Part shown: positions 1 through 5,783 of the stretch, piece after piece
Numbering within the stretch: the first letter of the stretch is position 1
Layout of the letters: the number at the start of each line of letters is the position of its first letter
Origin: Kiritimatiellia bacterium
GTDB taxonomy: Bacteria > Verrucomicrobiota > Kiritimatiellia > RFP12 > DVOR01
Length of the DNA stretch: 7,768 bases
Reading direction: 5' to 3'
Assembly (NCBI GenBank): GCA_900771325.1
Contig: CAAGNN010000155.1
Span: 1 to 7,768, forward strand
Made by a program: the position numbers and the translations under genes
The notes under the pieces: model-generated
Databases searched by the model: none
Told to the model about the DNA's origin: nothing
The model's input: only the letters and a program-made list of their open reading frames with translations

Positions 1-3
1 CGC

Positions 4-216
4 CCCGGGTTGACTTCGCATCCGCCCCGGGGTCGCTTTGGACTCGGGGAGGGGGGACTTATTAAGTCCGGGCCTTATTACCGATAAGTGGGGGACTTAT
101 CGCCGATAAGTGGTGGACTTATTGTCGATAAGTGGTGGACTTAATAGTTCGCCCCCGGCTGCTTTACATTTTTATCCGCCCCGGGTTCGCCTCAAGGTAG
201 GCCCGGGTTGACCTCG
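4..216. repeat. Nested direct repeats flanking the palindrome cluster
   Basis: Two short GC-rich words each occur twice in the same orientation and nest around the palindromic units. The outer pair is CCCGGGTTGACTTCG at 4-18 and CCCGGGTTGACCTCG at 202-216, with 14 of 15 bases equal. The inner pair is ATCCGCCCCGGGGTCGC at 20-36 and ATCCGCCCCGGGTTCGC at 174-190, with 16 of 17 equal. The second outer copy is followed by a 9-bp inverted arm with one mismatch (201-209 against 217-225). No reading frame crosses the stretch. Function is unknown; it may be an older insertion of the palindrome cluster or a regulatory array. Confidence 0.6.
55..147. repeat. Tandem 22-bp palindromic units
   Basis: Three back-to-back 22-bp units start at 82, 104 and 126, each built on CGATAAGTGGTGGACTTAT. 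Each unit is itself an inverted repeat: the first pairs CGATAAGT (82-89) with ACTTATCG (95-102) across five G residues. Just upstream, GGACTTA (55-61) and TAAGTCC (63-69) form a further 7-bp palindrome of the same word. There is no spacer between units, so this is not a CRISPR array. Repeated dyads of this size could be a protein-binding array or an intergenic palindromic element. Confidence 0.75.
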
Positions 217-305
217 AACTCGGGCCTAGTTGCTTTTTCGATAGGCGATGGGCGATAGGCGAGAAAGCTGTCGCCGGAGGTGGAATGCCCGGCAATGGAC
301 TGCCA

Positions 306-346
306 GCCTCTCCGTCGCGGAACGCGGCCTGTCGACTGTCGACTGT
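306..346 (-). repeat. Dispersed palindromic repeat, copy 1 (inverted)
   Basis: On the - strand this segment carries the 15-nt word CCGCGACGGAGAGGC (306-320) next to CAGTCGACAGTCGACAG-type sequence. The same two blocks, in the same relative order, recur on the + strand at 5721-5764 and 7254-7300. Further degenerate copies of the ACAGT/ACTGT word continue to about 360. The 5' part of the adjoining stretch (238-266) also has short GATAGGCGA direct repeats. No coding function is seen. It belongs to a multicopy intergenic family. Confidence 0.6.
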
Positions 347-404
347 TCACTGTTGACTGCGAGTGCAGCGAGCCACCAGTCGGTTCATCAAGCGTCGCGC
401 GCGA

Positions 405-467
405 GAGTATGTTATGATAAGGGCGCTGTGAGTGAATGTTGCAGTCGGCAGAGGGCCTTGAGCGAGG
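405..467 (+). repeat. 63-bp promoter-leader module, copy 1
   Basis: This 63-bp segment matches 1129-1191 at 58 of 63 positions without a gap, and all five differences are transitions. It contains an extended -10 promoter element, a short purine-rich tract (AAGGG, 419-423) and a start codon at 428. It sits immediately upstream of the small membrane-protein gene, as copy 2 sits upstream of the polysaccharide operon. It is either a duplicated promoter with a conserved leader or part of a dispersed repeat that carries a promoter. Confidence 0.75.
410..418 (+). promoter_or_regulatory. Extended -10 promoter, copy 1
   Basis: TGTTATGAT matches the sigma-70 extended -10 pattern TGnTATAAT with one mismatch. 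No -35 like TTGACA is visible at the proper distance, which is tolerated by extended -10 promoters. Transcription would start near 425, only a few bases before the GTG at 428, so the leader would be almost leaderless. The same nine bases occur at 1134-1142 in copy 2, which supports function. Sigma specificity in this organism is unknown. Confidence 0.45.
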
Positions 468-502
468 GTTTGGGATTTGCGTTCGCTCGAATATCGACTT
501 AG
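428..502 (+). CDS. Possible 24-residue leader peptide
   Basis: A GTG at 428 opens a frame of 24 codons ending with TAG at 500-502, 16 nt before the ATG of the membrane-protein gene. It begins VSECCSRQRALSE, the same peptide that opens the glycosyltransferase frame at 1152 (MSECCSRQRALGE). Between the two copies the start codon changes only from GTG to ATG and the Ala codon changes silently, with one Ser/Gly replacement. That is compatible with translation but does not prove it, since the DNA is conserved on both strands. Alternatives are an untranslated leader or a start region left over after duplication. No attenuator hairpin is evident. Confidence 0.25.
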   Translation: MSECCSRQRALSEGLGFAFARIST

Positions 503-518
503 GTATGTGAGGATTGTG

Positions 519-1058
519 ATGTCACCCTTCAAGTTCTTCTTGTTGCTCTTGGCGTTATACGCCTTGTTTTTGTGCACGTATGTCTATTTCGTGTTTCATC
601 CCTTTCCATTCACCTATACCTCTCAAGAAAAGGCATACATTGCCCTCAAAGAGGCCAATGTGCCCGATGATGACATTGTTGCGTTGTTTGGGGCCAGCCC
701 CTTGGGTCAAGACGCGATTAAACGCTATTTCGCCTTGAACGATGAAAACGTCGATCATCTCTTAGCCCGGAACCCCTCCCTCTCAAGGGCGGATTTCCTG
801 CGCTTGTGGGAGAGGTCCCTCTCCTATCCGAGTGGCGAAGACATTCGGCTGTTGATGATTGCTTGCCAACCGTTGACCCCCGTGGAGGTGGAGCAAATCC
901 TCGGTGGATCGTTTGACTACAGTCTCTGGTCTATGCTGGTGCAAAACGACTTCTTGACGGATGAACAGGTTGGCAAACTCTTATCCCTCACCCCAGATGA
1001 GTTCAAACAATCGATGAAATCGTTGCGAAATCGGGCTCCGCGTTGTAATCAGCATTAG
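519..1058 (+). CDS. Membrane-anchored protein with LRV-like helical repeats
   Basis: The product has 179 residues and no family was recognised with certainty. Residues 5-27 form one strongly hydrophobic N-terminal segment rich in Leu, Phe and Tyr, either a signal anchor or an uncleaved signal; no lipoprotein cysteine box is seen. The rest is a soluble, mostly helical domain. Three stretches share a pattern of an Asn or Gln followed by Leu-Ser/Thr and ending in a hydrophobic helix (about 80-97, 110-128 and 138-155), resembling variant leucine-rich (LRV) repeats. ATG 519 is chosen because GAGG at 509-512 lies six bases upstream; an in-frame TTG at 477 and GTGs at 507 and 516 are alternatives. 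GC content is clearly lower than in the polysaccharide genes, which suggests a separate origin. It has its own promoter module, so it is probably not in the operon. Confidence 0.75.
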   Translation: MSPFKFFLLLLALYALFLCTYVYFVFHPFPFTYTSQEKAYIALKEANVPDDDIVALFGASPLGQDAIKRYFALNDENVDHLLARNPSLSRADFLRLWERSLSYPSGEDIRLLMIACQPLTPVEVEQILGGSFDYSLWSMLVQNDFLTDEQVGKLLSLTPDEFKQSMKSLRNRAPRCNQH

Positions 1059-1128
1059 CGATTCGTTGCTCTGGGGTGCCAACAGCTAGGCGCTAACGGC
1101 AAGCGCGCGAGCGAGCACGGGCACGGGT

Positions 1129-1191
1129 GAGTATGTTATGATAGGGGCGTTATGAGTGAATGTTGCAGTCGGCAGAGGGCTTTGGGCGAGG
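1129..1191 (+). repeat. 63-bp promoter-leader module, copy 2
   Basis: This is the second copy of the segment at 405-467. It carries the same extended -10 element, an AGGGG tract at 1143-1147 and, at the equivalent offset of 23 nt, ATG instead of GTG. Here the leader frame has no stop and runs straight into the glycosyltransferase. Similarity ends abruptly on both sides: the sequence before 1129 and after 1191 is unrelated to that around copy 1. Confidence 0.75.
1134..1142 (+). promoter_or_regulatory. Extended -10 promoter of the polysaccharide operon
   Basis: TGTTATGAT is identical to the element at 410-418. A start site near 1149 would place the ATG at 1152 almost at the 5' end of the message. 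The -35 region is GC-rich with no recognisable hexamer. It is the only promoter candidate seen upstream of the five overlapping genes. Confidence 0.45.
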
Positions 1192-2201
1192 ATGGTAGCG
1201 CGCGGCGGGCGCGGGTGGCTATCGTTTGGCCGGGCTTTACCGGGTATATGGGCGCGTGTTGGCGGGCATTGGCCGAGCGCGCGACGGTGAAGATTTGGCT
1301 CGAGCCGAGCCACTACGAGCAGCAGTTTGATGGTTCGGACCTGGCGGGGCTTGATTGGCAGCGGCTGGAGCCGGCGGACTTCCCTCGGGCGCTTGAGGAA
1401 CTGTGCGCCTTTGCGCCGGAGTTGACGCTGGTCTGCGGTTGGCGGACGCCGCTGAGCCGTCTGGTGGGGCGGTTGCCGTTGAGCGGCAAGAAGGTGATTG
1501 CCTTTGATATGCCTTGGGAGTGGCGGCTGCGGAAGATTGCGGCGAGGGTCGTGCTCTGGCCGCACTTGCGCCACTTCGACGGGGCCTTTGTGCCGGGGCG
1601 CAGCGCGGCGAAGTATGGACGCTGGCTGGGCTTTGGCGGGCGGTTGGTGGAGGGGTCGAACACCAGCGGTTGGGAGCGCTTCCATACCGTTTCGCCGGCC
1701 GCGCGCGGGTTTCTCTTTGTTGGGCGGCTGGTCGAGGACAAGGGGCTTGATACGCTCCTGGCGGCTTACGCGCGCTACCGCCAACAGGTGGCCGATCCGT
1801 GGCCGTTGGAGATTGTCGGGGTGGGCCCGCTGAGGGTGCCGGAGGCGCCGGGGGTGCGGTTGCGCGGCTTTGTGAAGCCGCAGGAGATGCCCCGCGTGAT
1901 GGGGCAGGCCGCCTGCCTGGTGCTTCCGAGCCGCTGGGAGCCGTGGGGCGTGTGCGCGGCCGAGGCGATGTGCGCCGGGCTCTGCACCATCCTTTCGCGT
2001 GTCTGCGGCCTGACCTATGATGCCGCCCCCACGCGCCTGATTCGCCCCAACGATGTGCGCGGCCTCACCGAGGCGCTCTTGGCCATTAACCACCTCACCC
2101 CCGCCGAGCGCGCCGCCGAAAGCCTCCGCGCCCGCGCGGCGATGAAGCCCTACGCGGTTGCCCGGTGGGTCGATCGCGTGCTGGAGATGGTATGCAGGTA
2201 A
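1152..2201 (+). CDS. Glycosyltransferase, GT4-like
   Basis: This is a sugar transferase of the GT-B fold, expected to move a sugar from a nucleotide donor to a lipid-linked or glycan acceptor on the cytoplasmic side. The N-terminal acceptor half begins at VAIVWPGFTGYMG (residues 22-34). The C-terminal donor half opens with FVGRLVEDKGL (189-199) and carries the EX7E motif EPWGVCAAEA (263-272, with Glu263 and Glu271). The length of 349 is a little short for the family. The ATG at 1152 adds about 21 residues before the usual family start, and the first 13 come from the 63-bp repeat. GTG at 1215, at residue 22, is a good alternative. No signal peptide is present. The last 10 nt overlap the next gene. 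Donor and acceptor cannot be told from sequence. Confidence 0.9.
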   Translation: MSECCSRQRALGEDGSARRARVAIVWPGFTGYMGACWRALAERATVKIWLEPSHYEQQFDGSDLAGLDWQRLEPADFPRALEELCAFAPELTLVCGWRTPLSRLVGRLPLSGKKVIAFDMPWEWRLRKIAARVVLWPHLRHFDGAFVPGRSAAKYGRWLGFGGRLVEGSNTSGWERFHTVSPAARGFLFVGRLVEDKGLDTLLAAYARYRQQVADPWPLEIVGVGPLRVPEAPGVRLRGFVKPQEMPRVMGQAACLVLPSRWEPWGVCAAEAMCAGLCTILSRVCGLTYDAAPTRLIRPNDVRGLTEALLAINHLTPAERAAESLRARAAMKPYAVARWVDRVLEMVCR

Positions 2202-3670
2202 TCGACCCGTGGGAGGAGCATTGCGTGGAGTGCGGCGAGCCGGCGTGCTTCCGCACCTGCCAGAAGTTTCTCCCGGCACCGACGGGCCGTTGCCGGCGGT
2301 TTGCGCGGGGGATTGAGTGGCAGGGGCGGGCGCGGGTGATTCGCTTTCAGGACTGGGGAAAACTGGAGTTGCTGTGGCACGGGGGCGTGGCCGGAGCGCG
2401 GATGGCAGCGGTCTTTGCGTGGCTCGACCGCACGGTCCCCGAGCGCTTGGGCTGCGTGTGGCTTTACCGCCGTTGGCGGAGCCTGCGGTGGCGGTTGGGG
2501 CGGTTGGCGGCCTGGCATCGGCACGCGCCGAGCGTGTGGCATATTCGTTGCCGGAGTGCGGCTGCGTGCCGGTTGGTGGCCAGCGTGGCGCGGCCCGATG
2601 GCAGCGAACTGTTGCGGCGGGAGTTGCGTTTGCCGCCGGGCGAGGCGGTGGCGGTGAGTTTGGCGCTGCCGCCGTTGGAGGAGCTCTCGCTAATTCGGCT
2701 GTGCGCCTACGAGGCCACGCCCGAGGCGGTGGTCTTTGAGCGGCTGGAGCTGACCGATGAGCCGCTGCGGCAGATCAAGTGCGTGGCGTGGGACTTGGAT
2801 GGCGTGCTTTGGGAGGGGACCTTGAGTGAGGGCGAGGCGGTGGCCGTCAAGCCGGAGGTGGTGGCGGTCATCCGGGCGCTGGATGCGCGTGGGATCGTCA
2901 GCTCGATTTGCAGCAAGAACGATGCCGCCGAGGCGCTCGCCAAGCTCAAGCAATTGGGGCTGGAGGAGCTCTTTGTCTTTCCGCAAATCCACTGGGGGCC
3001 GAAGAGCGCCTCCCTCCGCCGCCTGGCGCAGGAGATGAATATCGGCCTGGATGCCATTGCCTTTGTCGATGACCGGCCGGAGAACCGCCGTGAGGTGCAG
3101 CGCGAAGTGCCGGAGGTGTTGACCTTGGACGAGGGCGCGGTGGATGGGCTCCTGGCGCGACCGGAGTTTTCGCCGGAGGTGAGTGCCCAGAGCGCTCATC
3201 GGCGGCAGCGCTATCGCGAGGAGATGGTGCGCCGGCAGGTGGCCGAGCACGACTTCGCCGGAGACGCGCAGGCCTTCCTCGCCCAGAGCGAACTGCAGGT
3301 GGCGTTGGTGCCGGTTGAGGGCGAGCGCGTGGAGCGGTGCCGGGAGTTGGTTCAGCGGACCAATCAGCTGACCTTGACGGCCCGGCGCTACTCCCAGGAG
3401 GCGTTCGCACAGTTGCTCGCGTGCGCCGAGTGCCGCGCGGTGCACGTCCGGGACAAGTATGGGGACTACGGCATTGTCGGCTTTGTGGCGTGGCGTGCCG
3501 GGCGCGTGGAGGAGCTGGTCTTCAGTTGCCGCGTGGCGCAGAAGGGGGTCGAGCGGCGCGTTCTGGCGCAACTGCCCCCGGGCCTGGCCATCGAGGCGGT
3601 GGCGACCGAACGCAATGGGCCCATCCGCGCGATTGTCGAGGCCTGGCTGGTAGAGAGGGGGCGGGGATGA
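2192..3670 (+). CDS. FkbH-like HAD protein with Cys-rich N-terminus
   Basis: The product has 492 residues. Residues 11-34 hold five cysteines (Cys11, 14, 19, 23, 34) in CVECGEPACFRTC plus a later CRRF, which look like a metal-binding knuckle. Residues about 115-190 seem beta-rich. The HAD phosphatase core starts at WDLDGVLWEGTL (200-211) with Asp201 and Asp203, then SICSKND (238-244), Lys271 in WGPKS, and FVDDRPENR (291-299). The C-terminal part has QRTNQLTLTARRY (388-400), DKYGDYGIVG (421-430) and FSCRVAQKGVE (444-454), the GNAT-like signature of FkbH proteins. In polyketide systems FkbH dephosphorylates 1,3-bisphosphoglycerate and loads glyceryl on an acyl carrier protein; here a role in decorating the glycan is inferred. 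ATG 2192 follows GGAG at 2183-2186 and overlaps the previous gene by 10 nt. No carrier protein is nearby. Confidence 0.88.
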   Translation: MQVIDPWEEHCVECGEPACFRTCQKFLPAPTGRCRRFARGIEWQGRARVIRFQDWGKLELLWHGGVAGARMAAVFAWLDRTVPERLGCVWLYRRWRSLRWRLGRLAAWHRHAPSVWHIRCRSAAACRLVASVARPDGSELLRRELRLPPGEAVAVSLALPPLEELSLIRLCAYEATPEAVVFERLELTDEPLRQIKCVAWDLDGVLWEGTLSEGEAVAVKPEVVAVIRALDARGIVSSICSKNDAAEALAKLKQLGLEELFVFPQIHWGPKSASLRRLAQEMNIGLDAIAFVDDRPENRREVQREVPEVLTLDEGAVDGLLARPEFSPEVSAQSAHRRQRYREEMVRRQVAEHDFAGDAQAFLAQSELQVALVPVEGERVERCRELVQRTNQLTLTARRYSQEAFAQLLACAECRAVHVRDKYGDYGIVGFVAWRAGRVEELVFSCRVAQKGVERRVLAQLPPGLAIEAVATERNGPIRAIVEAWLVERGRG

Positions 3671-4443
3671 TTTGGCGGCGGGCGATTGGCTGGGGGGTGG
3701 CGCAGGGGTATCGCTGGGGGCGGGGGCGGACATTGGAGGCGCTGCGGAGCGGTCGCGCGCGGCTGCCGGTGGCCTTTCACGCGGCCGAGGCGGGAGAGGT
3801 GGAGGCGATTTTGGCGTGGTTCCAGCGCGCGGGGGTCTTGGCGCAGGTGGATTTGACCTTTGACGATGGTTGGCGGCCCTTCGCCGAGACGGTGCGCGTC
3901 TTGGAGGCTTTCGAGAAGCCGGCGACGCTCTTCATTGCGCCGGGGCAGACGTTGCGCGGGCGGGTGTGGACCGATGGCACCACCGTGCCCCAGCGTCAGG
4001 CGCTCTATGGGCTGGACGAGGCGGCGCGGTATGCGCAGTTGGAGGCCTGGGGCATTGACCGGGCGCGGCACTTGCTCACGCGCGAGGAGGTCTGTGCCTT
4101 GGCGCGCCATCCGCTCGTGACGGTGGGCAACCACACGTGGAGCCATCTGAGCTGCCCGCACCGTCCGTTGACCGAGGTGTTGGAGGAGGTGGACCGCGCT
4201 CAGGCGCTTCTGAGCGCGTGGTGCGGGTATGCGCCGAGGGCCTTTGCCTATCCCTTCGGGCGCGGCACGGCGGAGTTGGATGCGGCCGTGCGCGCGCGGG
4301 GGTTGGTGCCGCACTACACGCGGCCGGGGCTGACGGTGGGCGAGACGGGCTCCGCGCGGAACCTCTTCTACGAGGGGATGAGCCTGGCCGAGAATGTCGG
4401 GCGGCTGCTGATGGCCTGGCCGAAGGTGGGGGAGACGCTATGA
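3667..4443 (+). CDS. Polysaccharide deacetylase, CE4 family
   Basis: This is a metal-dependent hydrolase expected to remove an acetyl group from an N-acetylated sugar of the nascent glycan. The three CE4 motifs are present: TFDDG (64-68, Asp66 as base and Asp67 as metal ligand), HTWSH (156-160, the two metal-binding His) and RAFAYPFGRG (191-200). The catalytic site therefore appears intact. Length is 258 residues. There is no signal peptide, so it probably works in the cytoplasm on a lipid-linked intermediate. A purine-rich GAGAGGGGGCGGGG tract precedes the ATG, which overlaps the FkbH-like gene in an ATGA (3667-3670). The frame is open for 110 codons farther upstream, but those lie inside the FkbH-like gene and are not used. 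The substrate is unknown. Confidence 0.9.
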   Translation: MIWRRAIGWGVAQGYRWGRGRTLEALRSGRARLPVAFHAAEAGEVEAILAWFQRAGVLAQVDLTFDDGWRPFAETVRVLEAFEKPATLFIAPGQTLRGRVWTDGTTVPQRQALYGLDEAARYAQLEAWGIDRARHLLTREEVCALARHPLVTVGNHTWSHLSCPHRPLTEVLEEVDRAQALLSAWCGYAPRAFAYPFGRGTAELDAAVRARGLVPHYTRPGLTVGETGSARNLFYEGMSLAENVGRLLMAWPKVGETL

Positions 4444-5285
4444 GGCGGCTGCACGTTGTGCCGGAGGCGAACGAGGCCAACGGGGTCTACCAGGTGGCGC
4501 GGCTCTTGGCCGGGCGCGATGGCGGGGAGGTGCGTACGCTCGCGCAGGGGCGGGCGATTGCGCCGGGCGCGTTCGACGAGGTATGGGTCCACGGGATGTG
4601 GCTCCCGGGGGAGTGGCGCGCGTGCCGGGCGGCGGTGCGTGCCGGGTACGCCTTGGTGCGGATGGTGCACGGGAGTCTGAGCCCGATTTACCTGCGATGG
4701 CAGAGCCCGTGGGCCAAGCGGTTGGTTGCGCCCATCGAGCGCTTTTGGTTCCGTCGGAGCGCGCGGGTGGTCGTGACCGGCGCGTGGGAGGAGGCCTGGT
4801 GCCGCGCGTGGGGGCTGCAGGGGCCCTTCGAGCGGCTGAATGTGGCGGACTTCTTCCCGCTGCGTACGGTTTGCCGGCGGTCGCAAAGGGCGGGCTTGCG
4901 CGTGCTCTACCTGGGGCGGGCCCATCCGCTCAAGGGCGTGGCCTACCTGGAGGCGGCGGTGGCGCAGTTGCAGCAAGCGGGGGTGGCGGTCACCTTGCGG
5001 CAGGAGCGCGCGGCCTTCGGGGAAGCGAAGGAGGCGGCCTTTGCGTGGGCGGATCTCCTCTGCCTGCCGACGCTCTCAGAGAACTTTGGCGTGGTGGTGG
5101 CCGAGGCGTTGACGCGGGGCGTGCCGGTGATTGTCACCGATGGCGCGCCGGCATGGTCGGGGCTCTTGCCGGGGCAGGGACGCTATCTGGCCGGGTATGT
5201 GGCCGGGAGCGAGGAGACGCGCGTGGCGCTACTCAGGGCTGCGCTGGAAGCCTTCGCGCACGGAGACTGGGGGCGCGATGCGTAG
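4440..5285 (+). CDS. Glycosyltransferase, GT4-like (short)
   Basis: This is the second sugar transferase of the operon. The C-terminal donor-binding half is clear: LYLGRAHPLKG (156-166), then the EX7E motif ENFGVVVAEA (214-223, Glu214 and Glu222) followed by RGVPVIVTDG. The N-terminal half is short but has the typical pattern HGMWLP (51-56), VRMVHGSLSP (73-82) and VVVTGAWEEAW (110-120). At 281 residues it is shorter than most GT4 enzymes, mainly through a reduced N-terminal domain. ATG 4440 shares ATGA with the end of the deacetylase gene and follows a GGTGGGGGAG tract. It lacks a signal or membrane segment. It presumably adds a later sugar to the same glycan, but donor and acceptor are not predictable. 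Confidence 0.88.
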   Translation: MRRLHVVPEANEANGVYQVARLLAGRDGGEVRTLAQGRAIAPGAFDEVWVHGMWLPGEWRACRAAVRAGYALVRMVHGSLSPIYLRWQSPWAKRLVAPIERFWFRRSARVVVTGAWEEAWCRAWGLQGPFERLNVADFFPLRTVCRRSQRAGLRVLYLGRAHPLKGVAYLEAAVAQLQQAGVAVTLRQERAAFGEAKEAAFAWADLLCLPTLSENFGVVVAEALTRGVPVIVTDGAPAWSGLLPGQGRYLAGYVAGSEETRVALLRAALEAFAHGDWGRDA

Positions 5286-5721
5286 GCTCTTGGCCGAGCA
5301 CGGTTTGTGGCTGCGCCGAGGCTTTGCCGGGCTCATCCTTGCGGCGGTCACCTACCTTTCCCTGGCCGACAGCGATGGGATGCGCCAGCACGAAGTGCTC
5401 CACCTCCTGGTGCGCATCTACCGCGCCACGGGCATCGCGATGGATAAACAGGTCCACGCGGCGATGTACTTTGCCGTCTGCGGGGCGCTGTGGTTGGCGA
5501 TGCGCCACCGGCCCACGGGCTGGCCAACGCCCCTCAAAGCCTGGCTGATGGCCACCGGCTGGGGCGTGCTGATGGAGTTCGCGCAATGGGCCGAAACCGC
5601 CCTCGGCCTCGGCCGGAGAGGCTTCGATGTGGCCGATATGGTCGCCAACGCCTGCGGTGCCGCTGCCGCCGCCCTCCTCTGCACCCTCTGGCTAGGAGCC
5701 GTTCGCGGCCTTCGCCGCTAA
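5278..5721 (+). CDS. VanZ-family membrane protein
   Basis: A 147-residue integral membrane protein of the VanZ-like family. The family signature is complete: DKQVHAAMYF (56-65), the acidic residue in GVLMEFAQ (96-103), and RRGFDVADMVAN (113-124). Four hydrophobic segments lie at about 15-30, 57-76, 87-104 and 125-142. VanZ proteins are linked to low-level teicoplanin resistance in enterococci, but related proteins are common in exopolysaccharide clusters, where their role is not well defined. Here it is the last gene of the operon and overlaps the second glycosyltransferase by 8 nt, so an envelope or glycan-export role is more likely than antibiotic resistance. No rho-independent terminator with a T tract follows. 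Confidence 0.9.
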   Translation: MRRLLAEHGLWLRRGFAGLILAAVTYLSLADSDGMRQHEVLHLLVRIYRATGIAMDKQVHAAMYFAVCGALWLAMRHRPTGWPTPLKAWLMATGWGVLMEFAQWAETALGLGRRGFDVADMVANACGAAAAALLCTLWLGAVRGLRR

Positions 5722-5764
5722 CTGTCGACAGTCGACAGTGCGCGGCAGGCCGCGACGGAGAGGC
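5721..5764 (+). repeat. Dispersed palindromic repeat, copy 2
   Basis: It consists of two palindromes and a conserved tail. ACTGTCGAC (5721-5729) and GTCGACAGT (5731-5739) form a perfect 9-bp inverted repeat around one base. CGCGG (5741-5745) pairs with CCGCG (5750-5754). CCGCGACGGAGAGGC (5750-5764) is shared with copies 1 and 3. It begins on the last base of the VanZ stop codon and lies in the 62-bp gap between two converging genes. In that position it could end transcription from both sides, but the T run of a classic terminator is missing. Confidence 0.65.
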
Positions 5765-5783
5765 GAAGGGGGGGGCTGCAATG

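Noticed and set aside
82..147. CRISPR array
   Set aside because: The 22-bp units are directly adjacent with no unique spacers and no cas genes are present.
1055..1101. Terminator after the membrane-protein gene
   Set aside because: Short dyads (TTAGCG/CGCTAA and TGCC/GGCA) exist, but stems are weak and there is no T tract.
1086..2279. Long - strand open frame opposite the first glycosyltransferase
   Set aside because: Its product is rich in Arg, Pro and Ala without any recognisable motif and lies opposite a gene with clear GT4 motifs. Long antisense frames are expected in DNA of this GC content.
2690..3733. Long - strand frame opposite the FkbH-like gene
   Set aside because: It has no domain-like pattern and mirrors a well-supported + strand gene with intact HAD motifs.
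5278..5721. Glycopeptide resistance gene
   Set aside because: The protein is VanZ-like, but the other van genes are missing and the operon is for glycan synthesis, so a resistance label is not supported.
5722..5783. Rho-independent terminator between the converging genes
   Set aside because: Palindromes are present, but no run of T follows on either strand, so the region is described only as a repeat.
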